A program made the position numbers and the translations under genes. A stretch of DNA of 64,000 nt from Paenibacillus sp. FSL H3-0469 (GTDB taxonomy: Bacteria; Bacillota; Bacilli; Paenibacillales; Paenibacillaceae): positions 806,001 through 870,000 of the forward strand of contig NZ_CP150302.1 in NCBI RefSeq assembly GCF_038051945.1, in the 5' to 3' direction. The notes beneath the pieces are model-generated. The model saw only the letters and a program-made list of their open reading frames with translations. It had not been told where the DNA came from and searched no databases. Shown here piece after piece: positions 8,173-17,246 of the stretch; within the stretch, counting starts at the first letter, position 1; each line of letters begins with the position of its first letter.

Positions 8173-9182
8173 AATGGCTTCCATTCGAGCTTCACACCCA
8201 CACGCCGCACAGTGACGGGACACATTCTCTGCTGGAGATGTGCCGGACAGCCTCAGAGCTGGGACTTGCAGGTATTGCGCTTACAGATCATAACACTGTA
8301 TCGGGACTGGCCGATGCCGAAGCCGTTAGCAGGCAGACAGGCATCACGATCATTCCCGGCATGGAATGGACGACGTTCTACGGCCATATGCTGACCCTTG
8401 GGGCTCCGTACTGTGAATGGAGAGATCTCGGCCCGCACGATATTCATAAGGGCATATCGCGTGTTCATGAGCAGGGAGGCATCGTGGGCATTGCCCATCC
8501 CTACAGCTTAGGCAGTCCGATCTGTACAGGCTGCCACTGGGATTACACAATAAGTGACTGGAATCAGATTGATTATATCGAGGTATGGCATGAGATGATG
8601 CCTTCTATGAAAAATCATAATGTACCGGCATTTAAACAATGGACCGGTTTGTTAAACGAAGGATACAGGATATCCGCTACTGCCGGCCGGGATTGGCACA
8701 GATCTGAGCCTGCGGACAAGCTGGCAGCATATACGTATATTGGTCTTCCTGATAGACCCATACAACGATCGATCGCTGACATTATTGCGGCAATCAGGCA
8801 GGGGCAGCTCTGTCTGAGCATGGGTCCGTTACTGGAGGTCAGCCTCTCTCTTGGAAATGAGCGATACGGGCTTGGAGATCAAGTTCCCCTCGCTACCGTT
8901 GATACCTCTGCCATTGCCGGATTAACTGTACAGATTACACGTTCAACCCAGCCGGAGCGTCCTTGGGGAGCAGAGGAGGGGAACTGGATCATCGTAGATT
9001 CCAATCAGGGGGAACTCGCCAGATTACCAGCCTCTGAACATAACGGACGGCCTATTATGCTGCCTACAGAAGGGTTAATGTGGCTGCGGGTACGGCTTTT
9101 TGGCATCATCGACGGTGTTCTGACAACAATAGCCTGCACCAATCCGATTTATTTCTCAAACGGACTTCTGGAGGAAGAATAA
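8169..9182 (+). CDS. PHP-domain metal-dependent phosphoesterase (CehA/McbA-like)
   Basis: 337 residues. PHP motifs are all present: HTHTPHSDG near residue 7, LTDHNT, GMEWTT, a histidine in GHMLTLGA, GIAHP and GRDWHR. These supply the cluster of His/Asp/Glu metal ligands used for phosphoester hydrolysis. The C-terminal third (from about 240) is a beta-rich region not needed for catalysis. The protein is probably cytoplasmic, since it has no signal peptide. It lies between the small protein and the GDPD-like gene in an operon ending in a sugar-type importer, which suggests it removes phosphate from an imported organophosphate. The substrate is unknown. Confidence 0.85.
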   Translation: MKWLPFELHTHTPHSDGTHSLLEMCRTASELGLAGIALTDHNTVSGLADAEAVSRQTGITIIPGMEWTTFYGHMLTLGAPYCEWRDLGPHDIHKGISRVHEQGGIVGIAHPYSLGSPICTGCHWDYTISDWNQIDYIEVWHEMMPSMKNHNVPAFKQWTGLLNEGYRISATAGRDWHRSEPADKLAAYTYIGLPDRPIQRSIADIIAAIRQGQLCLSMGPLLEVSLSLGNERYGLGDQVPLATVDTSAIAGLTVQITRSTQPERPWGAEEGNWIIVDSNQGELARLPASEHNGRPIMLPTEGLMWLRVRLFGIIDGVLTTIACTNPIYFSNGLLEEE

Positions 9183-9201
9183 TACAAAAGGAGGGAATGC
9201 T

Positions 9202-9903
9202 GTGCAATACCCGAAACTGATTGCCCATACAGGCTGCGAGAGTACAAGCTACAATTCGCTTGCCTCCTGCGAAGCCGGGATAAAGGCGGGGGCATCGATT
9301 ATAGAAGTGGATGTGCGTGTAACCAAAGATCATGTTGCTGTTCTCCTGCATGATGATCAGCCCCCTGTCAGCCGCTTGAACTATGAGCAGCTATTAGGGT
9401 CAGGCGAGGAGCCGGAGACACTGAACCGGATACTGACAAGGTTCAGTCAGCTTCCTGCCGCTTTTAATCTGGATCTTAAAACAGAACAGGCGGCGCAAGC
9501 CGCCATAGCCGAAGTAACAGCCACCTCTACCTGGAGTAAGGTATGGTTCACCGGAGCTACAAGACTGATAGCAGAATTCGGTTATCCGGGACATGTAATC
9601 TGGAATTTGCCTGATGAGCTCTCTGAGCTGGATGAAGCAACCTACCGGGAGCAAGCGGAAGAGCTGTGCCGGCGGGCAGCTGAAGCGAAGTTCGGGGGGA
9701 TAAATGTTCAATATGAAGGCTGCCGGCCTCATATGGTGCAGCAGGCCCATCTTCACGGGCTGCAGGTTTGGATATATACCTTACCCTATGATCTGGAATT
9801 GTTCTATACCTATGTGAATATGGGGGTAGATGCCATTACTGTTTATGAGGTCACCAAGTATGTTCATGCAGGGAGGGATAAGTACCCTTGTCCGACCATA
9901 TGA
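9202..9903 (+). CDS. Divergent glycerophosphodiester phosphodiesterase-family protein
   Basis: 233 residues with a GDPD/PLC-like TIM-barrel pattern: IAHTGCES at the N-terminus, IIEVDVRVTKDHVAVLLHDD, FNLDLKTE, and a final GVDAIT strand. GTG start 9202 has AAAAGGAGGG upstream. Several active-site positions are changed. The usual HRG is HTG, so the catalytic Arg is absent. The usual PEN is YN, so a metal-binding Glu is lost. The C-terminal TD motif is missing. EVD and LHD are kept. It may act on a different phosphodiester or have reduced activity. It overlaps the permease gene by 16 bases. Confidence 0.75.
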   Translation: MQYPKLIAHTGCESTSYNSLASCEAGIKAGASIIEVDVRVTKDHVAVLLHDDQPPVSRLNYEQLLGSGEEPETLNRILTRFSQLPAAFNLDLKTEQAAQAAIAEVTATSTWSKVWFTGATRLIAEFGYPGHVIWNLPDELSELDEATYREQAEELCRRAAEAKFGGINVQYEGCRPHMVQQAHLHGLQVWIYTLPYDLELFYTYVNMGVDAITVYEVTKYVHAGRDKYPCPTI

Positions 9904-10817
9904 CAAAAGCTACGACACTAGGAGTCTTAGACCGGAAACTTCTGCGTAACCGCAACAAAATAATCCGGAGGCAGCCTACACTGGCCTGGTACCTGTTTCT
10001 CCTGCCCACCTTGATTGGCATTGCGGTGTTTATGATCTACCCGCTGGCAGAGTCACTACGGCTTAGTTTTACCAAGGGGGCTGACGAGCATTACGTTGGA
10101 CTTGAGAATTACGCCAGTGTACTAGAGTCAGGCACCTTTTGGTATTCCGTATATAACACGCTCTACATTACCGTCTTCCAGCTTCTGATTGCCATACCGG
10201 TTGGTTTCATCATTGCTTGTCTGATCAACAATTTACGCCGTGGCGCCAACTTCTTTAAAGTATTGTTTTATCTGCCCAATGTCACTTCTATTGTCGCAGC
10301 AGCCACCGTTTTTCTGGCCGTTCTTCATCCGGATGGGCCGCTCAACTATGTGCTGCAATTGCTGGGATTCGAGAAGATAGTCTGGCTGTCACAGCCTCTC
10401 TCTGCCAAGTGGGGCGCGATCATCCTTTCAGTCTGGCATTGGTTAGGCTTTGTTATCATCATTAATCTGGCTAATCTGCAGGCCATATCAAGCGATTACT
10501 ATGAAGCAGCCTCCATAGACGGGGCTTCGCGATTCAGACAATGGCAGTATATCACCCTGCCGAATATGCTTGGAAGTCTGACTGTTCTGTTCATTATTGG
10601 CTGGATCGGCGGCCTTCAGCGGTTCTCTGACGCTTATATGCTCGGCGGACTGCAGGGTAGTCCGGCCCGGTCGCTGCATACTGTAGTCGGTTTTATCTTC
10701 GAGCGGGGGTTCGGCGGTAACGAATATGGCCTGGCCTCGGCTGCGTCCTATATTTTGTTTTTCTTTATTCTTGTGTTCACTTACATCAATACCAAGGTCA
10801 CGAAAATGAAAATATAG
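9888..10817 (+). CDS. ABC sugar-type transporter permease (MalF/UgpA-like)
   Basis: 309 residues with six predicted helices and the inner-membrane permease EAA loop (EAASIDGASRFRQWQYITLP) that contacts the ATPase. TTG 9888 is chosen because GGGAGGGA lies 9 bases upstream. ATG 9900 is the alternative but is too far from that site. It overlaps the GDPD-like gene, which indicates coupled translation. Its partner is the permease at 10834. The system resembles Ugp/Mal-type importers; with PHP and GDPD-like hydrolases beside it, glycerophosphodiesters or another phosphorylated glycan unit are plausible substrates. Confidence 0.87.
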   Translation: MSDHMTKATTLGVLDRKLLRNRNKIIRRQPTLAWYLFLLPTLIGIAVFMIYPLAESLRLSFTKGADEHYVGLENYASVLESGTFWYSVYNTLYITVFQLLIAIPVGFIIACLINNLRRGANFFKVLFYLPNVTSIVAAATVFLAVLHPDGPLNYVLQLLGFEKIVWLSQPLSAKWGAIILSVWHWLGFVIIINLANLQAISSDYYEAASIDGASRFRQWQYITLPNMLGSLTVLFIIGWIGGLQRFSDAYMLGGLQGSPARSLHTVVGFIFERGFGGNEYGLASAASYILFFFILVFTYINTKVTKMKI

Positions 10818-10833
10818 GAGGGAAACCTGTGAC

Positions 10834-11679
10834 ATGTTGAGCGCAACAGGAAAAAACAAACTGTTGAGTGGACTGCTGTTCCTGCTCCTGCTTGGATTGG
10901 GTGCGTTGATGTTGTATCCCTTTCTATGGATGGTAAGCGTCAGCCTGGAAAGAAGCAGCAATATTGCCGTCCCGTTTCCTCCCCGGTTAATTCCAGAGCA
11001 GTTCTCCCTATTCAACTATAAGCTGGTTTTCGAGAATGGGGTTCTGTTCAAGACCTATGCCAACTCTGCAAATATTGCATTGTTTAGCGTCATCCTCAGC
11101 GTGTCTTCTGCCTTGCTGGCCGGTTACGCCTTTTCCAGAGGGGAATTCAGAGGGAAAAAGCTTCTATACTTCGCAGTACTGGCTACCATGATGATTCCAT
11201 TTGAAGCCAGACTGATTCCAATGTTCACGATGTTCAATGATCTTGGAATGATCAATACGAAATACCCCCTGATCTTCCCGGCAATCATTAATGCGCTTGG
11301 CATCGTGCTGGTGAAGCAGTATTTTGACCGTCTCCCTGAAGGGCTGCGCGAATCTGCAAAGATTGATGGAGCCAATGAATTCACCATTTTTGTGCGGATA
11401 TTTGCTCCCCTTACGGGACCGATTACAGCGACATTAGCCATTTTGGCCTTCCAGGATAGCTGGAATTCCTTTCTTTGGCCGCTTGTTGTTATCAACGATC
11501 AGGACATGAAGACCGTACCCTTGTTTCTATCCAGCTTTTCTTCCGAAAATGGCAATAGGCTGGTGGGCGTTACGATGGCTACTGCAGCCATGAGTATCCT
11601 GCCGATCGTACTGGTGTTTCTATTTTTACAAAAATACATCATTCGCAGCATTGCCCTCAGCGGCTTAAAGGGGGAGTGA
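10834..11679 (+). CDS. ABC sugar-type transporter permease (MalG/UgpE-like)
   Basis: 281 residues, six predicted helices, EAA-type loop with ESAKIDGANEFTIFVRIFAP, and the C-terminal IIRSIALSGLKG tail typical of MalG/UgpE permeases. GGAGGG lies 11 bases upstream of the ATG. It is the second half of the permease heterodimer with the preceding gene. No ATPase gene is present in the cluster, so a shared MsmK/UgpC-type ATPase encoded elsewhere must energise it, as is common in Firmicutes. Confidence 0.88.
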   Translation: MLSATGKNKLLSGLLFLLLLGLGALMLYPFLWMVSVSLERSSNIAVPFPPRLIPEQFSLFNYKLVFENGVLFKTYANSANIALFSVILSVSSALLAGYAFSRGEFRGKKLLYFAVLATMMIPFEARLIPMFTMFNDLGMINTKYPLIFPAIINALGIVLVKQYFDRLPEGLRESAKIDGANEFTIFVRIFAPLTGPITATLAILAFQDSWNSFLWPLVVINDQDMKTVPLFLSSFSSENGNRLVGVTMATAAMSILPIVLVFLFLQKYIIRSIALSGLKGE

Positions 11680-11744
11680 TCACCGGAACAAGCAAGGTCC
11701 AGTGTAATAAATGTATAAAAAAAATGGAGTAGAGGGAGCTAACC

Positions 11745-13148
11745 ATGTCTAATAAATCAACCTTGAAGATGACAGGAACGCTGCTGCTGGCGTCCACTAT
11801 GATTTTGAGTGCATGTAATAACGGGAATTCGAATCAGACAGTGAAGGCAAACACTGAACCGGCTGCAACAGAAGGCGCAAGCAATGCAGTGCCTGCTGCT
11901 GAGAAACCAACAGGAACACTGAAGGTGCAGCTCGTAGGCGATTTCTCGTTGGAGGACAAGACCGATCCAATCTCCGGCAAAACCTCTAAAGGTGTAAAAG
12001 TGCTTAAAGAGGAGTTCGAGAAGCAGTATCCTGATACATCCGTCGAGTTTGTACTTATGGGTTGGGATAACTATAACGAGAAAACTCAGACGATGCTTCA
12101 GTCTGGAGCAGCAGATGTATATCAAGTCCCGGGGATTACCACTTTTGTTGAACAGGGGTTGCTGGAGCCTCTGCAGCCGTATATTGATAAGGACAGCTAT
12201 GATCTAGGGAAATACTTGAATGGACAGGTGGAAGGCTGGAAGGTAATGGGACCCGATGATCAGGAACCGCAGATTTATGGCCTTCCGTTTATCGGAGATG
12301 CCCGGGTAATTGTATATGACCGTCAACTGTTTGACGATTGGGGAGTGGACTATCTGTCCGAGTCGCCGACCATCGAGGAAGTCCTGGACAAGGCCTCCAA
12401 GATGACAGGCAAGAATCCCAAAACAGGAGAGCAGAACTATGGTCTGACCTTTAAGGGGAGCGATGCTGCCGATTCGGTAATGAACATCAATGAATCGCTC
12501 GGCGGGCAATGGGGCACAGGTTTTCTGTGGAAGGATATGAAGCTGGAATTCAATAGTGATACTATGGTGCAGGCCCTTGATTTAATGAAGGATGCGATAA
12601 AGTATGCACCCGAGGGTGTAATGGCCGGACAAGGTGCCGAAAATTTCCTGACAGAAAAAAATAATATTGCGATCAATCTGCGTGAATCCCCGGGGTTTAT
12701 TAATAACCTGGCTAACCTTGGGCTGGAGGACCGTTACGAGGCTGCCTTGTTATTCAAAAATCAGAAAACTGGAATGGGTGGTATGTTCGCGGGAAGTCCG
12801 TTTGCCATTGGAGCCTCCAGCAGTAATAAGGACCTGGCTTGGGAATGGCTGAAATTCAGCGGAAGTGAATTCTTCCAGCAATATATGTGGGAGGAACAGC
12901 GTTCACAGAGTATGCCTGTTATTAAGGCGGCAGAGAACTGGTCTTCTGTGCAGGAGATTAGACAGATGGACACCATTGTGAAGCAAATGGGCCAGTTATG
13001 GACACCACGTTATCCATATCGGTCCGGTCAGCCGCGCTATATTCTATCTGAGAATGTGGAGCGTGTCCTATTAGGTGAGCTGAGTTCAGCCGATGCGCTG
13101 AAGAAAGCACAGGAGGAAGCCACTAAGTGGCTGGCAGGTCAGCAGTAA
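11745..13148 (+). CDS. Extracellular solute-binding lipoprotein (sugar family 1)
   Basis: 467 residues. A signal peptide ends in the lipobox LSAC, so the mature protein is lipid-anchored outside the membrane. It follows the family-1 sugar-binding pattern (VEFVLMGWDNYNEKTQTMLQSG, GLPFIGDARVIVYDRQLF, MFAGSPFAIGASS). It has a GAGGGAG site and lies 65 bases downstream of the second permease, completing the importer. A convergent terminator follows. Ligand is unknown; see the operon's phosphoesterases. Confidence 0.9.
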   Translation: MSNKSTLKMTGTLLLASTMILSACNNGNSNQTVKANTEPAATEGASNAVPAAEKPTGTLKVQLVGDFSLEDKTDPISGKTSKGVKVLKEEFEKQYPDTSVEFVLMGWDNYNEKTQTMLQSGAADVYQVPGITTFVEQGLLEPLQPYIDKDSYDLGKYLNGQVEGWKVMGPDDQEPQIYGLPFIGDARVIVYDRQLFDDWGVDYLSESPTIEEVLDKASKMTGKNPKTGEQNYGLTFKGSDAADSVMNINESLGGQWGTGFLWKDMKLEFNSDTMVQALDLMKDAIKYAPEGVMAGQGAENFLTEKNNIAINLRESPGFINNLANLGLEDRYEAALLFKNQKTGMGGMFAGSPFAIGASSSNKDLAWEWLKFSGSEFFQQYMWEEQRSQSMPVIKAAENWSSVQEIRQMDTIVKQMGQLWTPRYPYRSGQPRYILSENVERVLLGELSSADALKKAQEEATKWLAGQQ

Positions 13149-13161
13149 TCAGCTAATCATC

Positions 13162-13200
13162 AAAGAAGACGCCTGGGCAGATGCCCGGCGTCTTTCTTTT
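13162..13200. terminator. Bidirectional terminator
   Basis: A strong 18-base inverted repeat (AAAGAAGACGCCTGGGCA against TGCCCGGCGTCTTTCTTT, with one mismatch) sits between the convergent solute-binding gene and the histidine kinase gene. T-runs on both strands let it serve both. Confidence 0.88.
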
Positions 13201-13230
13201 GAAACCTTGATGGCTGTCCAAGTCTCCTGA

Positions 13231-14994
13231 TTATATCACCCTCGAACGGGCATCCCATATCAAACGTATTTCCGTTCCCTCTTCGGGACTGGAGCGAACC
13301 TCAATTCGCCCTTGCATCGCCTCGATCAGCCCTTTGGTTACCGCCATGCCCAGGCCTGAGCCGACATCGGGTGCCGCTGTATCTGTGCCGCGATAGTATC
13401 GTTCGAACAGCTTCCACACCGTCTCCTGATCCATCCCGCGTCCATTATCGGCAAATTTAACGATGAACTCGCCCGCCCCTGTGCCTACCTGCACACTTAC
13501 GATCAGCTGCGCGTCCGGCGGATTATGGAGCAGGGCGTTGGCGGTCAGATTATCAACGATCCGTTCAAAGGAGGGAATGTGTACATGTCCCAGTACCTCC
13601 GCCGGGGCAGGCTGGAACGTAATGCGGCCCTCTCCATAAGCTGGGTTACGTTCAGCACGCTGTACCAAATCCTGAAGCAGGGCATTGATATCCGTTAACT
13701 CAATAGGGGGCTGGTACCCGCCACTGCGCAGACGATAGGTCATGGCCAGGTCGCTTACCAGCCTGTCCATGTACATCGATTTGTCCAGCATAATGCCAGC
13801 GAATTCGCGTACTTCATTAGAAGCCCACTCGTATTTCTCTGCTTCCAGCATATGTGCATAACCCTGGAGAGAGGATAGGGGTGTTTTTAAATCATGGGTG
13901 ATTCCAGCAATCCATTCCTCCCGCAGAGAGTCGGTCTGTTTGCGGAGTTCCTTATCCTGTTTCAGGGTATCGGATAACGTCTGTATAGAATGTAACACTT
14001 CCGTATATACCCGATAGTTCCGCCGCCATTTCCCGTTTTTCTTCCGGCTAAGCGGCCTGCCGCGGGGGCCGGCCGGCTCCTCATATTGTCCGCGTTCAAG
14101 CCGCTGCAGCCATTGGAGCATATGGAGCATGGGATAACCGAACAGGTTGGCATACCAGACAGCAAGCAGGATCAGCAAGCCGATAATGGATACCAGAAGT
14201 GCAATCATGGCAGGTCCAAAAATAAACCCGAAGGGGTTCACGTTGCTCCCCGCCGGATTGCCCGCAAGAGGAACACTCAGCATCCAGGTGGAATGGTTCT
14301 GCTCATCATAGCTGGTCACTGTAGTCATTCCATACCGGGAGGGGTAGCGTGTACGCAGAATCAGGTCCTGGATGCTGTAGCTGTCCGGGATGCCGCTTGC
14401 GGGTTTGTTGAAAGAAGCCATCTCCTGTCCTTGTTCGTCCAAAATCTGAAGATAGGCATCCGCCGCGCGGATGATGTCCTGCTGTCCGGACGCCAGTTCA
14501 AGCTTGTTATTGGCATAACGTCCCCCGTTATATGCTTGATCCAGCATGGTTACGGCCTGGTTGTTCTCTCCGTACAGCAGGGTGAAATTGATCCCTTGTC
14601 GTTCCCGGATAAGCAGATATAGCTCGTAGGGAAAGGGCTTTTTTCCTTGCCAATAGGATATAAGCTCTCCAGATTTATAGTGATCCGGCACATCGGGAGG
14701 GGTATGGAAAGCATCCAGCACACGGCCCTGCTCATCGAGAATCTGAAGCCAGCCGTTGTTCTCTTCGATTCGCTTCAGCAGTTCGGGATCATACTTAACA
14801 CTGCCGTCCGGCAAAATATCGGCTGTACTGATTAGCTGGTCGAGCCCGACAGTGGCAAAATCTTCAACCAGGTTAGCCTCATTCAACTGCTGAATGACCC
14901 AGTAAGCTATACTTCCGCCGATAACCAGGATCAGGACCACTGTACCCGCAAGCAAGCCAATGAACCTCGTCATCAATCTGCGTCTTACACTCAT
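13231..14994 (-). CDS. Sensor histidine kinase with large extracytoplasmic domain
   Basis: 587 residues. A transmembrane helix at about 12-35 is followed by an extracytoplasmic domain of about 220 residues that seems to contain two related halves (each has an LQILDEQGR/Q motif). A second helix follows, near 260-285. The HisKA box is AGITHDLKTPLSSLQGY with His367. The ATPase domain has DNLTANALLH, DNGRGM, FERYYRG and GSGLGM. The gene overlaps its response regulator by four bases (ATGA). The pair is divergent from the M23 lipoprotein gene, whose promoter has phased repeats of OmpR-family type, so that gene is a likely target. Confidence 0.88.
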   Translation of the reverse strand: MSVRRRLMTRFIGLLAGTVVLILVIGGSIAYWVIQQLNEANLVEDFATVGLDQLISTADILPDGSVKYDPELLKRIEENNGWLQILDEQGRVLDAFHTPPDVPDHYKSGELISYWQGKKPFPYELYLLIRERQGINFTLLYGENNQAVTMLDQAYNGGRYANNKLELASGQQDIIRAADAYLQILDEQGQEMASFNKPASGIPDSYSIQDLILRTRYPSRYGMTTVTSYDEQNHSTWMLSVPLAGNPAGSNVNPFGFIFGPAMIALLVSIIGLLILLAVWYANLFGYPMLHMLQWLQRLERGQYEEPAGPRGRPLSRKKNGKWRRNYRVYTEVLHSIQTLSDTLKQDKELRKQTDSLREEWIAGITHDLKTPLSSLQGYAHMLEAEKYEWASNEVREFAGIMLDKSMYMDRLVSDLAMTYRLRSGGYQPPIELTDINALLQDLVQRAERNPAYGEGRITFQPAPAEVLGHVHIPSFERIVDNLTANALLHNPPDAQLIVSVQVGTGAGEFIVKFADNGRGMDQETVWKLFERYYRGTDTAAPDVGSGLGMAVTKGLIEAMQGRIEVRSSPEEGTEIRLIWDARSRVI

Positions 14995-15716
14995 CGCCCA
15001 GGCACCATGCCGGACTGAATGAGCTTATACCCTAGCCCGCGAACGTTCACCAATCGTTCAGGGTTGGACGGATCAGCCTCAATACGCTCGCGAATCCGGT
15101 GAATATGTACCATGACGGTGTTGTCATCCGAAATGGCCTCCGATCCCCATACCCGCTCATACAATTCCGCCTTGGTGAAGATACGATTAGGATGTTTGCA
15201 AAAGAATAGCAGTAACTGGTATACCAGAGCAGGGCAATACACCAGTTGACCTTCTACTCTGAGTTCACCGGCTGGCTCAATGACCTGAAAGCGTCCAAAA
15301 TCATAGATTCCTTCCTGTGGCAGTCTTTCTGCTTCTGTCTGTCTGGGCAAATATCGTCTCAGCAGGGATTTGATCCGTGCAACTACTTCCAGCGGGTTAA
15401 AGGGTTTAACGACATAATCGTCTCCGCCAACCGCGAAGCCGGTCAGCTTGTCGTAATCGGTTGTTTTTGCAGTCAGAAAGAGAATAGGGGCATCGGTCAT
15501 TTGACGCAGGAAAGGGCAGATTTCCAGCCCGCTTCGGCCTGGAAGCATCACGTCCAGCACGATGCAGTGATAGGTTTTCTTTTTACATGCAGCAATCGCA
15601 TCTTCACCGCTAGTGACCGTATCGATATCCAGGAATTGCTCTTTGAGCAATACCGTTCGGAGCATATGCAGAATCGCCTGTTCATCATCAACAAGCAGGA
15701 TTGATACTTCATCCAT
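14991..15716 (-). CDS. OmpR/PhoB-family response regulator
   Basis: 241 residues with receiver residues Asp10/Asp11, phospho-acceptor Asp55 (VLDVMLPGRSG), Thr/Ser in LTAKT and Lys104-Pro105. The C-terminal winged helix has VMVHIHRIRERIE and VRGLGYKL. A GGGAGG site lies about 12 bases before the ATG. Co-translated with the kinase. The four 11-bp repeats at 15831-15874, between this gene and the M23 gene, are good candidates for its binding site. Confidence 0.9.
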   Translation of the reverse strand: MDEVSILLVDDEQAILHMLRTVLLKEQFLDIDTVTSGEDAIAACKKKTYHCIVLDVMLPGRSGLEICPFLRQMTDAPILFLTAKTTDYDKLTGFAVGGDDYVVKPFNPLEVVARIKSLLRRYLPRQTEAERLPQEGIYDFGRFQVIEPAGELRVEGQLVYCPALVYQLLLFFCKHPNRIFTKAELYERVWGSEAISDDNTVMVHIHRIRERIEADPSNPERLVNVRGLGYKLIQSGMVPGR

Positions 15717-15830
15717 GACGAAATAGAACCTCCCAGCTTTTTATATAGGTATCATACCATTCTGCAGCACTGTGCTGCGTGCCGGCAACCTTAACGGATG
15801 CTTAATTTTGGAGAACCAGCATGCCGCAAA

Positions 15831-15874
15831 GTTAAGATAGACGTAAGAGTAGGTTAGACGGCAGGTAAGATTGA
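15831..15874 (+). promoter_or_regulatory. Four phased 11-bp direct repeats (response-regulator-type site)
   Basis: Four consecutive 11-base units begin GTTAAGA, CGTAAGA, GTTAGAC and GGTAAGA, sharing a core close to GTWAGA on the same face of the helix. This is the layout bound by OmpR/PhoP-family dimers. The last unit ends about 6 bases before a TACACT -10 box at 15880-15885, and there is no good -35, as at activator-dependent promoters. The sites face the M23 lipoprotein gene and lie beside the divergent two-component operon. Confidence 0.65.
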
Positions 15875-15925
15875 TTTCGTACACTGAACTAGAAAAATAC
15901 CGTTCTAGCAAAGGAGTGCAGGGAA

Positions 15926-16966
15926 ATGACTAGAGTATATTCGAAAAGCTGGAAGGGGCTTGCCGCAATGCTGGGTACGTGTGTGATGTTGTCTGCCTGC
16001 GGCACCCCGGAATCAGCTGAACCACAAGAGCAATTACCTGTAGAACAGACAGCCAGTGCAGCCCCAACAGAGGAAGCTGCGAATGAAGCCGGGGAGGGCG
16101 CAAAGATTACACCTGACAATTTCATGGATACCTTAATGAATGGGCCGAAGGAGGACATTTACGAGCAGATGAGTCCGGAGCTACAGAAAATCATAACGCT
16201 TGACGAATTCAAGACGACTGCCGATAGCTTTATGGAAGGCGTTACTTCATGGAACAAGGTTACGGAAGTTAAACTGAACAAGCTGGTTGATCGTTCGTGG
16301 AAGGATCAGAGTGGGACTAAGGGGATTCAGGCCTCTTTTGCTGAAGATCACCAAATTGTGGGGCTCCTTATTCAGCCGCTTGAAACACATGAAGCAACGG
16401 ATAAGGCGTTGACCAAAACTGAATTCCAGTTTCCACTGAAGGGCGAATGGTTTGTGTTCTGGGGCGGGAATGATGTGTTATCCAACTATCATTATGCTCA
16501 TGAAACCCAGCGTTACGCTCTCGACATTATCCGCACTCAGAATGAGGCAAGCTATCAAGGAGAGGGAAAGGACAACGAGGACTATTATGCTTTTGGTGAA
16601 CCGCTCTATGCAGCAGCAGAGGGCAAGGTGGTTGAAGTCAAGAATGACATCCCGGATAACACTCCGGGCGTGATGAACGCTGAAGAACCGGAAGGGAATG
16701 TTGTGGTCATTGATCATGGAAATGGGGAGCACAGCATCACAGCACATCTCAAACAAGGCAGCGTAGCCGTCAAAAAAGGAGATAACGTCAAGCAGGGAGA
16801 TCTCATCGGACATCTAGGTAATTCAGGGAACTCCAGTGAAGCACACTTGCATTTTCAAGTATCGGACGGGCCCGACATCTTCACTTCACGTTCGATTCTG
16901 ATCCGCTGGGCCGATCAGAGTCAGAAGCTGACACGGGGGAAAACGTTTCAGGGACTGCACGATTAA
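15926..16966 (+). CDS. M23-family peptidase lipoprotein with DUF3887 domain
   Basis: 346 residues. The signal peptide ends at lipobox LSAC with Cys25, so the protein is membrane-anchored and extracellular. Residues about 65-170 match DUF3887 (FMDTLMNGPKEDIYEQMSPE, LDEFKTTADSF), a small domain often joined to hydrolases. Residues about 190-335 are an M23/LytM domain with Asp in YALDI near 199, a GNVVVIDHGNGE strand and the HLH zinc motif (SEAHLHFQV) near 305. M23 enzymes cut peptidoglycan cross-bridges, so a cell-wall remodelling role is likely. The promoter carries phased repeats, which suggests control by the neighbouring two-component pair. Confidence 0.87.
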   Translation: MTRVYSKSWKGLAAMLGTCVMLSACGTPESAEPQEQLPVEQTASAAPTEEAANEAGEGAKITPDNFMDTLMNGPKEDIYEQMSPELQKIITLDEFKTTADSFMEGVTSWNKVTEVKLNKLVDRSWKDQSGTKGIQASFAEDHQIVGLLIQPLETHEATDKALTKTEFQFPLKGEWFVFWGGNDVLSNYHYAHETQRYALDIIRTQNEASYQGEGKDNEDYYAFGEPLYAAAEGKVVEVKNDIPDNTPGVMNAEEPEGNVVVIDHGNGEHSITAHLKQGSVAVKKGDNVKQGDLIGHLGNSGNSSEAHLHFQVSDGPDIFTSRSILIRWADQSQKLTRGKTFQGLHD

Positions 16967-17246
16967 TTGCGTCAGTTTTTGCCGTTCCAAGTAACGTGCA
17001 TGTGCTTCGGCCTTCCCAAGCGCAAACTGCGCGCTGTCGTGGTCAAAGTAAATAGGTGCTGCTGCGCCGAGGGATGGGTCCCATGCTTCACTGCCAGTAC
17101 ATTTATAAAAAATCCTGCAAATGTGCAACATTGCTACTCCTTACAAGTGGCCGGTTATAGATGGCACCAGCATCCTTCACCCGCAGGTGAGTGACTATAG
17201 ATCATGGACAATTTTAAAGCCTATACCGAGCACAATTAACAATCAA
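16967..17246. repeat. Gene-free stretch with a dispersed repeat unit
   Basis: No convincing gene is seen between the M23 and MBL genes. Around 17102-17140 the sequence AAATCCTGCAAATGTGCAAC is followed by a pyrimidine-rich stretch. The same unit, with small changes, appears about 11 kb away at 28155-28180 and in degraded form at 28060. Both complete copies are preceded by TTATAAA. I take it as a member of a short dispersed intergenic repeat family. An 81-codon open frame on the minus strand here looks like an accident of the repeat. Confidence 0.45.

Noticed and set aside
16886..17131. 81-codon open frame on the minus strand after the M23 gene
   Set aside because: It starts within the dispersed repeat and has no convincing ribosome site or protein character.
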